From Kiritimatiellia bacterium (GTDB lineage Bacteria; Verrucomicrobiota; Kiritimatiellia; RFP12; UBA1067): 32,803 bases of DNA. Below are positions 8,801 to 14,691 of this stretch, piece by piece; position 1 is the stretch's first letter; each line of letters opens with the position of its first letter. The position numbers were made by a program, and so were the translations under genes. The notes under the pieces were generated by a model, which made no database searches, was not told where the DNA came from, and saw only the letters and a list, made by a program, of their open reading frames with translations. Location of the stretch: assembly GCA_017450695.1 (NCBI GenBank), contig JAFSTA010000277.1, forward strand, positions 1-32,803, given 5' to 3'.

Positions 8801-11289
8801 ATAGTGACCGTGCCACCGTTCATCGTGAAGAAAGGCTGTGCGTTAAAGCCGGCCAGTCCCACCTCGTTGTCGCCCAGGATCAGCTGCAGTCCGCACTGTA
8901 CCTCGCCGTCGTTCACCGTCATGCGGGAATGGAGCGGCGTGGGCGCACTGGTCTCCGTGCCGTTATTGTAGCCGATGATGATCGAACCGTCCACACTCAG
9001 GTAGCCGCCGTTGACGATCAGTTCACCCTCTGTCTCGTGATCGTCGGAGGTGTAGGCGCCGATCACGATGCGCCCGTTGGGCATCAGGTTGGTCTGTCCT
9101 GCGGTTCCCAGGGCGATCGCGCCGTCTGCCACGCAGAACCCATAGATCACGGGCGAATCCCCGTTTTCGGGGAAGTCCAGACGATGCCACGGAGGATGGT
9201 ACGATTTGTCGAGGATCTGGGTTCCGATACCCGCGAGGGTCAGTGTGCCATGCCCCCGTTTCAAGATCGTGCCGCTCATGCAGTCCACGATTCCCGTGAT
9301 CGTGATGTCCTCGTCGGTGTCGAAGATCGTCGCTTTGGTATTCGCGTCGTCTTTCCCGACTCCGCCCGCCGCGATGGTGATGGGATTGGAGAGGGTGACC
9401 GGAGCTGTTCCGGTATAGCGCAGGGTACCAGGACCGAGCGTGTAGGCGCCCGTCCCCAGTTCCGCGGCGGAATCAAACGACAGCATTCCGCGATTGAGGA
9501 TTGTCTCGCCCGCGTTTGCGCCACGCACGCCCTGGAGCGAGATGATGCCGCCTTCTTCCCCGGAGTTGAGCACCAGTTTGCCGTTGCCGGAAATCGCGCC
9601 ACTGACGGTGATCGTTCCGCTCGTCGGGGCAAGGAGCATCCCGCCCCCCAGCAATTCGAGAGGCGACGAGAGTGACAGCGCGGAGGAGTCTCCGCATAAC
9701 CGGATGGTCGAATCCTGGCCGGTCGCCGTGCCCAGCGTGATCGCGTTCCCCGTGATGGCATAAGGCCCGGACCCCGTGAAGGAAAGGGATTCGAAGGTTA
9801 GCGGGGAAAGATCGTTGGCGATGGAAACGGAGGTCTCGTTTGTGACAAAGACAGCGGAACTAGAACCGTTGGGGATGGCGGAATCCCAGTTGGGTGCAGC
9901 GTTCCAGTTACCTTGCGCCGGACCGATCCAGTAGGCCGATTGGATGGTAGTGATCAGGTACAACGGGATGGCGGACCACTCGCCTTTGTTGACGCTGCTA
10001 CTCGTTTGGGTGACGGCATTCACGACAGGGGTAGTCCCTTCGTCGAGTTTCCAGTAGCCAAGCAGACCGGTTTCGTTCCCGTTGAGCCGCTTGGCGTAAT
10101 TCTCCGAGATCTCCGAGTCCGTGCGGACGCATGACCAGGCGCGCACGTCGCTGACGGCGCCGTAGAACATGGAGCTTCCATTCTGAAATGAACCGATGGT
10201 CAGCGGTGTGTTGGCGGGGGCGATTGCATTGCGTCCCGTGATCCTTCCTGCGGGTACGCCGTTGGTGTAGAACTGCCAGATGCCGTCGCTCCCGTGCGTG
10301 ACGGCAATGTGCGTCCAGCGGTTGCGCGGGATTTTAGTGCCGGATTCCCGCCATGAGTCATTTCCGAGGAAGAGAGCCAGGTTGTCGTTCTTGACACCGA
10401 AGAGCATACGCCCCGGATTGCCGCCGAGATACTGCCCCAAGATATCGTATTCCGCGTTGGTGTACGGTCCTGCATACCAGCACCAGCATTCCAGCGTGAA
10501 ATCAACCGTTGTGATTGCGATGTCTGTCCGAATGCTGTTTTGCGTATCCTTGTTCAGGTAGAGGGCTGGTGGATCTTTGGCCGGGTTACCCAACGCGAGT
10601 TCCCCTGACTCCATCCAGATGGAGTTTTGCAAGGAGGAGTTGGATGACGAAACACGTTCAACTGTTGTTGCACCAGAACCCTCGTCGAGCGGCCAGTAAG
10701 CGAGCAGGTTGTTGTTTCCCGCATCGTTCACGATCGCGTTGGGCAACCGTTGCATGAAGTAACGCCGGATTTCTGCGTCGGTACGCACGTCTGACCAGAC
10801 GCGTATGTCGGAGACCATTCCCTTGAAAGAGTTTGAGAGGGAGGCGGCGTTGCCGAGTTGGATCGTCGTGTCCACAGGGATGATCGTGCCGTTGGTTACG
10901 GTCTTGACCGAACGCCCGTTCACATAGAATGTCCATTTGCCGTTGGCGTCACGCGATACGGCGAGATGCGACCATTTATTCAACGGGATAGAGGCGCCGG
11001 AACCGATGTTGCCACCTCCACCTCCGAAGAAGACTTGGAACTTGTCCTGCCAGAGTCCGACCGTGAAGCGTCCGTTCACGCCACTGGCGTACTGCGAGAA
11101 GAAGAGCTGTTCGGTGGCGTATCGTGTCGGATAGACCCAACCTTCGACCGTGAAGGAGGCCGTGGTGATCTTCTGCCCGGTCGTGATTCGCGCAGTGTTA
11201 TTTTGCGAGAAATCGATACTCGTTTCAGCTCGTGTGCCACACACTGAGAAGAGACACGCGACTAACCAAGCGAAGACGTACTTTTTCAT
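5830..11289 (-). CDS. Giant secreted LamG and autotransporter-type beta-strand-repeat protein
   Basis: The 1819-residue protein has a signal peptide (KKYVFAWLVACLFSVCGTRA, cleavage after about residue 21). Two LamG/concanavalin-like domains follow (about 24-190 and 235-410), each ending in an LLAYWPLDEG or LLGYWKLDEG block. The rest is a long beta-helical stretch with W-x(n)-GNW-x(n)-NW openings near 455 and 1095 and many GTNTLTLAS- or GTISLTGNNTYTG-type units of the autotransporter-associated beta-strand repeat. A segment of roughly 250 residues (about 715-970) is repeated at about 1390-1650, recognisable by GYNNGTETSAP versus GWNNGTTTTAP. No C-terminal autotransporter barrel and no PEP-CTERM-like anchor is seen, so how it stays at the surface is unclear. 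The ATG at 11289 is chosen for its AAGGAG site and signal peptide. It may act in adhesion or glycan binding. Confidence 0.88.
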   Translation of the reverse strand: MKKYVFAWLVACLFSVCGTRAETSIDFSQNNTARITTGQKITTASFTVEGWVYPTRYATEQLFFSQYASGVNGRFTVGLWQDKFQVFFGGGGGNIGSGASIPLNKWSHLAVSRDANGKWTFYVNGRSVKTVTNGTIIPVDTTIQLGNAASLSNSFKGMVSDIRVWSDVRTDAEIRRYFMQRLPNAIVNDAGNNNLLAYWPLDEGSGATTVERVSSSNSSLQNSIWMESGELALGNPAKDPPALYLNKDTQNSIRTDIAITTVDFTLECWCWYAGPYTNAEYDILGQYLGGNPGRMLFGVKNDNLALFLGNDSWRESGTKIPRNRWTHIAVTHGSDGIWQFYTNGVPAGRITGRNAIAPANTPLTIGSFQNGSSMFYGAVSDVRAWSCVRTDSEISENYAKRLNGNETGLLGYWKLDEGTTPVVNAVTQTSSSVNKGEWSAIPLYLITTIQSAYWIGPAQGNWNAAPNWDSAIPNGSSSAVFVTNETSVSIANDLSPLTFESLSFTGSGPYAITGNAITLGTATGQDSTIRLCGDSSALSLSSPLELLGGGMLLAPTSGTITVSGAISGNGKLVLNSGEEGGIISLQGVRGANAGETILNRGMLSFDSAAELGTGAYTLGPGTLRYTGTAPVTLSNPITIAAGGVGKDDANTKATIFDTDEDITITGIVDCMSGTILKRGHGTLTLAGIGTQILDKSYHPPWHRLDFPENGDSPVIYGFCVADGAIALGTAGQTNLMPNGRIVIGAYTSDDHETEGELIVNGGYLSVDGSIIIGYNNGTETSAPTPLHSRMTVNDGEVQCGLQLILGDNEVGLAGFNAQPFFTMNGGTVTIATQTMLGKASGGVATLELNGGLFRTPKLFCSGNNSTLTGQGIVRCNGGELELTGNNTVSSLTRIDVLGDGAVFRADVSSWTLAKALTSAASPDGGFRKTGTNTLTLASTGNDWNGPAVAAAGLLRITAETSLPGTGLEILADSEVSLQAASSTASQRSLSVQSLTLRANGILSLCVSGGGNDTVAVTGTPVFENGAKIRLRRDDSEDTVSVNGTYRLINYTGTAPDVSGLSVIAPVAGKSYVFAAADGWVTLTIANGGAGVSVWNVDADGNWATAANWTIAPNAGDAVRFDDAITAARTVHTAGESSSGLYFNNASSYTLDGSGLTLTGTDPAVISTETGSHAITAPLTLNTPAELYLGGGTSLDLGTVQANGFALRLMGRNGTLRFTADTAAPIELTGNNALTAPQGTRKTLSGTISGTGDLQKVGAGTISLTGNNTYTGTTTIRGGGTLEIASADAFNSSTSLKMELGTFHITGEDVSLLPPFQFYTPNAKGQSVVIQTDGNATINLATVENRGALIKTGPGKLTLTQTGSKTNILASHSADLSTVKRVVFSPDATPTNGFDAVNVADGILELNLANDNTTLRVKSGRLLIGLNTTESGTETEGTLVLKRGRLISLNTCGIGWNNGTTTTAPQGARSGLIIDGGHAELGTVSLGLNTSYWLSGYNAHPYVTVNSGTLTCPLVIGEYAGSVGTVTINGGTCDFDTVEIGRNGSGTLILNGGTVSATRIFGGNSGPVRELHFNGSTLIPKNNNQLNNLTAAKVMAGGACIDTRNFDYTISQALLAGEENDGGLTKLGTNTLNITAMNSTYRGPVRVEGGTLKGFLGVTNALFLAQGATYDLNGGTTVVGDFTGPGLASNGTLRVTGRLDASTNTAPAQLAVQADLELPSGMTFVIKSTANGNNRLAVTGNLALDNNLIVDLGRDANNPVSVPYSTTLAQYTGSASRTNVKCSVVNTGLPANTPIDAVLIAQDGTLTFRLTYGGTIILIR

Positions 11290-11363
11290 TTTCGACTCCT
11301 TTGAAAGCGACATACCGGTTACCTCTCGATGAGAGGGATGTGAACATCATGTTTCTGCGACAA

Positions 11364-11393
11364 ATTTTACCCATTTGTTCCGGCAACTGTCAA
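11364..11393 (-). promoter_or_regulatory. Promoter of the giant secreted protein gene
   Basis: On the minus strand a perfect TTGACA (11393-11388) is followed after 18 nt by TAAAAT (11369-11364). The predicted transcript would have a leader of about 70 nt containing the CCTCTC/GAGAGG hairpin. Confidence 0.7.
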
Positions 11394-11472
11394 ACCATAA
11401 GTTTGTGAAGAAGTTTGTGAGGAGGATTGGTCGCAATCCCACCACACGCATAAAAATTTGGCAGATCTCAGG

Positions 11473-11501
11473 TTGGCACAGAAACTTGAATGTGTTACAA
11501 T
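11473..11501 (+). promoter_or_regulatory. Promoter of the lipoprotein gene
   Basis: TTGGCA (11473-11478) and TACAAT (11496-11501) are separated by 17 nt. Transcription from here gives a leader of about 120 nt before the chosen ATG at 11627. Confidence 0.65.
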
Positions 11502-11626
11502 CACCTTTTTGAAACGGCGATTGGTTGATCCTGCCATGCCGACAACACGGATTGAAGTTCGATGTCGATATGGGGGGCGTTCTTGTGCTCTTCGTCGCCC
11601 CAATTTTGCGTGATTGGAGAATGGTC

Positions 11627-12124
11627 ATGAAAATCGCAACAGTTCTCGTGCTTCTTTCAAGTTTCATCGTGGGCGGGTGTATTCTTCCTGTCCCTGTTTA
11701 TTACATGCACGGACCGGAGGTCACGGGTACTGTCATTGATGACAGAACGGGGCAACCGATCGAAGGGGCCCACATCTTGATTCGTTCCTTTGCGGAAAAC
11801 TGTGCGGATCGTACGGCGACCACGGCGGCTAACGGTTCGTTCCGTGTTCCTGAAAGCGGGGATATTCATTTCGGGTTCTGGATTGCACCGCCTACAGCCG
11901 GCACCTTGATTCCTTGTGATTTATTATCTGATGGCGTTGGTATTACTCGTCATTGGTATTATGTTTCCATTGAGAAGATAGGGTATAAGTGGGGGATTTT
12001 CAGAGTTCCCGGCCGTGCAGACAGCGAGGTTGTTTATACACCGCCTCTGCCGACGGACGGTATCTACCGTCTCCGCCCGTTGTCGGACACGGAACGCGTC
12101 TTGGATGATGGCATGTCACGATAA
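11627..12124 (+). CDS. Lipoprotein with a carboxypeptidase-regulatory-like domain
   Basis: The 165-residue protein begins with a lipoprotein signal, MKIATVLVLLSSFIVGGC, with the lipid-modified cysteine at position 18. It then has a beta-sandwich of the carboxypeptidase-regulatory-like type, shown by VTGTVIDDRTGQPIEGAHI and later ANGSFRVPES. Such domains are found on many surface lipoproteins and are thought to be structural. ATG 11627 is chosen over ATG 11621 and over the longer frame because GGAG at 11616-11619 gives seven-base spacing. It stands divergently from the giant secreted protein. The lgt gene in this window encodes the enzyme that would lipidate it. No specific function can be named. 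Confidence 0.75.
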   Translation: MKIATVLVLLSSFIVGGCILPVPVYYMHGPEVTGTVIDDRTGQPIEGAHILIRSFAENCADRTATTAANGSFRVPESGDIHFGFWIAPPTAGTLIPCDLLSDGVGITRHWYYVSIEKIGYKWGIFRVPGRADSEVVYTPPLPTDGIYRLRPLSDTERVLDDGMSR

Positions 12125-12159
12125 ACTGCCGTACGATCATGGATGCCCGAAACCCGTTC

Positions 12160-12188
12160 TTGCATGACGGGCGTTCCTGCGCTACAAT
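12160..12188 (+). promoter_or_regulatory. Promoter of the zinc-ribbon/thiH/SpoU operon
   Basis: TTGCAT (12160-12165) and TACAAT (12183-12188) are separated by exactly 17 nt. Transcription should begin at about 12194-12197, at or next to the GTG proposed as the start codon of the first gene. The spacer contains GGGCGTTCCTGCG (12169-12181), a 13-mer also found at 32628-32640. Confidence 0.6.
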
Positions 12189-12196
12189 TTCACCTT

Positions 12197-12559
12197 GTGA
12201 ACACGAGAGAAATTCATTGTACCGCTTGCGGAAAGAATGCCATGGTTCGTCCCGAACCGATCTATGACGGATTTCGGAAATCAGGCGAGGCGTTTGTCTG
12301 CATGTCGTGCGGACATCGCTATCCTTCGGAGGCCGAGACGCCTTTCCTGGAGAAGAGGGCGAAACCGTCGGTTTTTTCGGAGGCGGATAAACCGGTGATC
12401 CCCGACATCTTCGCCCATGAGGAACGGCATCATTGCTGCCTCTATTGCAAACACTATGTCACGTCTCCGTTTGACCAGCGTTGCGGTCTGACCAACCGGA
12501 AGACGGAGGCGATCAATCTGTGCGTACGGTTTGAGGAGCCGCCCGAGAAGCAAGTATGA
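12197..12559 (+). CDS. Small protein with two cysteine-rich zinc-ribbon-like regions
   Basis: I do not recognise a named family. The sequence has CTAC and CMSC pairs in its N-terminal half, and CCLYC with two later single cysteines (FDQRC and INLC) in its C-terminal half, which suggests two metal-binding knuckles. The start is uncertain: an in-frame ATG at 12143 has no ribosome binding site and would be upstream of the apparent promoter; the next ATG at 12242 would delete the first CxxC. GTG 12197 keeps all cysteines and coincides with the expected transcription start, giving a possibly leaderless message of 120 codons. It overlaps thiH by four bases (ATGA), so the two are co-translated. It may be an accessory or regulatory protein. 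Confidence 0.6.
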   Translation: MNTREIHCTACGKNAMVRPEPIYDGFRKSGEAFVCMSCGHRYPSEAETPFLEKRAKPSVFSEADKPVIPDIFAHEERHHCCLYCKHYVTSPFDQRCGLTNRKTEAINLCVRFEEPPEKQV

Positions 12560-13698
12560 ATGTGAACGAGATGAAGTTTATCGACGTGTTGCGGGAATGG
12601 CCCTCCGCCCGTGTGCAGGGGCTGATCCGTTCCGCTACCGCGTCGGATGTGGAGACGGCGTTGGCGGCATCCGCGGACAAGGGCTGCTACGATCCAGAGC
12701 ATCTGGCCGCGCTTCTTTCCCCGGCTGCCGAACCGATGCTGGAGTCGATGGCTCAGCTCTCCGCGCATTGGACGCGCCAGCGTTTCGGGCGCGCGATCGA
12801 TTTCTTCGCGCCGCTGTATTGCTCGAACATTTGCTGCAACGGGTGCCGGTACTGCGGGTTCAATACTTCGATTCAGGGAACCGTGCGTTGCGCATTGACG
12901 GTGGATCAGGCGGAAACGGAAGCCCTGTGCTTGGCGCAAAAGGGATTCGGCCATATTCTCCTGGTAGGAGGGGAAGACTGGAAGAACACGCCGCCAGCCT
13001 ACTATGCGGAGTTGACGCGTCGCATCCGTTCCCGTTTCGCTTCCGTGAACATCGAGATCTATGCGGTCTCGCTCGACGAGTACAGGATGCTTCACGAGGC
13101 GGGGGTCGATGGCATGACCATGTTTCAGGAGACGTACAATCCAGAGGTGTATAAGCGGTATCATCCCTATGGCCCCAAGTCGAACTTTGAGAATCGGATT
13201 GACGCCTTTGAGCGCGCCTCGCGGGCAGGGATGGAGTTCATCGGATTGGGGGCGTTGCTGGGAATCAACGACTGGCGCGAGGAGGGGTTCTATCTCGGCT
13301 TGCATGCGGATTACCTGCAACGGCGGTATTGGCGGGATTCCGTCGCGATTTCCTTCCCGCGTATGCGTCATGCGAAGGGCGGAACGCCGCCGGAGTTCCC
13401 GGTCTCCGACGCGAACCTCGTTCAGCTGATGTGCGCGTTGCGTTGCGAGTTCCCCGATGTCACCATGACGCTTTCCACACGCGAGCTTCCGGGATTCCGC
13501 GAGGAGCTGGTCAAGCTCGCCGTGACAAAGATTTCCGCCGAGTCGAAAACCAATCCCGGCGGGTATTCCCACGAGAATGACGACACGCCACAGTTTGAGA
13601 TCGCCGATGCGCGGACGTTGCCCGAGGTGGCGGCAGCCTTGCGCACGCTGGACTTTGATCCCGTGATGAAAAACTGGGACGCCTCGCTGGTCAGTTGA
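12556..13698 (+). CDS. thiH: 2-iminoacetate synthase-like radical SAM enzyme
   Basis: The 380-residue protein is of the ThiH family, which cleaves tyrosine to 2-iminoacetate and p-cresol for the thiazole ring of thiamine. The radical SAM cluster motif is C93-x3-C97-x2-C100 within YCSNICCNGCRYCGF. Further family blocks are GFGHILLVGGEDW, MFQETYNPEVY, GLGALLGINDWREEG and the C-terminal NPGGY and DDTPQFEI. No thiG, thiS, thiF or thiC is adjacent and no TPP riboswitch is seen, so its pathway context is not shown here; a related radical SAM activity cannot be excluded. It overlaps the zinc-ribbon gene upstream and is followed 20 nt later by the SpoU gene. Confidence 0.88.
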   Translation: MNVNEMKFIDVLREWPSARVQGLIRSATASDVETALAASADKGCYDPEHLAALLSPAAEPMLESMAQLSAHWTRQRFGRAIDFFAPLYCSNICCNGCRYCGFNTSIQGTVRCALTVDQAETEALCLAQKGFGHILLVGGEDWKNTPPAYYAELTRRIRSRFASVNIEIYAVSLDEYRMLHEAGVDGMTMFQETYNPEVYKRYHPYGPKSNFENRIDAFERASRAGMEFIGLGALLGINDWREEGFYLGLHADYLQRRYWRDSVAISFPRMRHAKGGTPPEFPVSDANLVQLMCALRCEFPDVTMTLSTRELPGFREELVKLAVTKISAESKTNPGGYSHENDDTPQFEIADARTLPEVAAALRTLDFDPVMKNWDASLVS

Positions 13699-13718
13699 CC
13701 GTTCCCGCAGGAGACGCG

Positions 13719-14552
13719 ATGACGAAAGAACAGGTGTGGAAACAGGCGTGGGAACGGGTTCGGGCAATCGACGCCGCACTGGAGTCCGGGCGCGACGTTT
13801 CCCGTGAGCTGACGGCGGTGGCAACTTGGTTTCGTGAACAGCGCGATCAACCGCGCCTCGTCTCGCTGGCGAATCTGCTGACGTCGCCGTTGACCCGGCG
13901 GCAACTCTGGTGTGTGCTGGTCCCCCTGGAACGCGAGATCGCTCGCCTGAAAATCACGGACGTGGAAATCCTGGAGGGGGATCGTCCCGCTCCTGTTGCC
14001 GACGCCTCATCCCGCATGGCGGTTACCGTGGTTCTCGATTCGATCCGTTCCGCATTCAACGTGGGCGGAATCTTTCGGACGGCGGAGTGCTTCGGTGTGG
14101 AGCGTCTGGTGTTGTGCGGATACACGGCGACTCCGGAAGATCCGGCAATCGTCCGATCCGCTCTGGGTACCGAACGCCTGGTGGAATGGCAAGCCGAGGC
14201 GGATATCCAAACCGCGATTTCCCGTTTGCGGGAAACGGGGATTGCCTGCTATGCGCTGGAAACGGTTTCGGGCGCGGAGGAGATCGGGCGCGTGCAGTGG
14301 CGGTTTCCGCTGGCTCTGGTTGTAGGGAACGAGCGTTTCGGAATCACGCACTCCGTGTTGTCGCTCTGCGATGGAATCGTGCGGATTCCCCTGTACGGTT
14401 GCAAGAACTCGCTCAATGTCGTCACCTCCTTCGCCATCGCTGCACACACCCTCCGTCGCGCGTGGGGGGCGGGCGCTTTGCGCCAGCGGGGGCGGCTAAC
14501 GCCGCCAGCTGAGAGGCTGAGAAGCGGGGAAGCTGAGAGGCTGAGAAGCTGA
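13719..14552 (+). CDS. SpoU (TrmH) family RNA 2'-O-ribose methyltransferase
   Basis: The 277-residue protein should transfer a methyl group from SAM to a ribose 2'-OH of tRNA or rRNA. The three SpoU motifs are clear: SAFNVGGIFRTAE (111-123), LALVVGNERFGI (198-209) and IPLYGCKNSLNVVTSFAIA (223-241), which form the trefoil-knot SAM site. The N-terminal 95 residues are a helical extension. ATG 13719 has GGAG seven bases upstream. The target nucleotide cannot be inferred. The family fold ends at about residue 250; the remaining tail, including the doubled ERLRS, is encoded by intergenic hairpins and tandem GAGAGGCTGAG words (14472-14552), and the stop codon itself is one of those repeats. The tail is probably a late addition. 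Confidence 0.9.
   Translation: MTKEQVWKQAWERVRAIDAALESGRDVSRELTAVATWFREQRDQPRLVSLANLLTSPLTRRQLWCVLVPLEREIARLKITDVEILEGDRPAPVADASSRMAVTVVLDSIRSAFNVGGIFRTAECFGVERLVLCGYTATPEDPAIVRSALGTERLVEWQAEADIQTAISRLRETGIACYALETVSGAEEIGRVQWRFPLALVVGNERFGITHSVLSLCDGIVRIPLYGCKNSLNVVTSFAIAAHTLRRAWGAGALRQRGRLTPPAERLRSGEAERLRS
14472..14506. repeat. Two short hairpins within the 3' end of the SpoU gene
   Basis: GGCGC-TTT-GCGCC (14472-14484) and GGCGGC-TAAC-GCCGCC (14491-14506) are perfect hairpins inside the last codons of the SpoU gene. They lead into the tandem repeat at 14507-14546 and the hairpin array at 14561-14622. Confidence 0.6.
14507..14546 (+). repeat. Tandem repeat of AGCTGAGAGGCTGAG words
   Basis: The 15-mer AGCTGAGAGGCTGAG occurs at 14507-14521 and 14531-14545, with a partial third copy AGCTGAGAGGC just after. 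A third perfect copy lies 15.7 kb away at 30272-30286. The array overlaps the end of the SpoU gene and carries its TGA stop at 14550-14552. Confidence 0.75.
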
Positions 14553-14560
14553 GAGGCAGG

Positions 14561-14622
14561 TAAGTGGCGGCTGCGCCGCCTAAGTGGCCCTGCGGGCCTA
14601 AGTGGGGCTGGAGCCCCTAAGT
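14561..14622 (+). repeat. Tandem array of covarying hairpins separated by TAAGT
   Basis: Three successive units each consist of TAAGT and a perfect hairpin: GGCGGC-TGC-GCCGCC (14566-14580), GGCCC-TGC-GGGCC (14586-14598) and GGGGC-TGGA-GCCCC (14604-14617). A fourth TAAGT follows at 14618-14622. The spacer is constant and the stem sequence differs from unit to unit, yet each stem is perfectly self-complementary. It lies between the convergent SpoU and uvrB genes. Confidence 0.75.
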
Positions 14623-14654
14623 GGACTTGGCGAGAGGCGTGGCCGCGTTCGGTT

Positions 14655-14674
14655 GTGCGGCATATTTGCCGCAC
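14655..14674 (-). repeat. Hairpin repeat, GCGGCA-N4-TGCCGC family, downstream of uvrB
   Basis: The arms GTGCGGCA and TGCCGCAC pair perfectly around four bases. In uvrB orientation it begins 18 nt after the stop and is preceded by GGCTCGTCTTG. An 18-nt stretch GTTCGGTTGTGCGGCATA (14647-14664) is identical to 19667-19684. No T-tract follows, so this is not a standard terminator, although the position fits a 3'-end role. Confidence 0.7.
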
Positions 14675-14691
14675 CCCAAGACGAGCCCCCG

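Larger units (their letters stand above)
11290..11626. other. Divergent intergenic region between surface-protein genes
   Basis: This region holds one promoter for the minus-strand giant protein and one for the plus-strand lipoprotein. A small hairpin (CCTCTC 11322-11327 with GAGAGG 11331-11336) lies in the 5' leader of the giant gene. An open frame from 11525 runs in frame into the lipoprotein gene but lacks a ribosome binding site and is treated as leader. Confidence 0.7.

Noticed and set aside
11525-11626. Longer N-terminus for the lipoprotein
   Set aside because: It would place the lipoprotein signal internally; the ribosome binding site and lipobox distance fit ATG 11627.
14507-14546. 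TPP riboswitch, because GGCTGAGA words recall the THI box
   Set aside because: The words are downstream of thiH, tandemly repeated, and the second conserved core of the THI element is absent.
14507-14622. CRISPR array
   Set aside because: Repeats are short and hairpin-based, there are no unique spacers of regular length and no cas genes.
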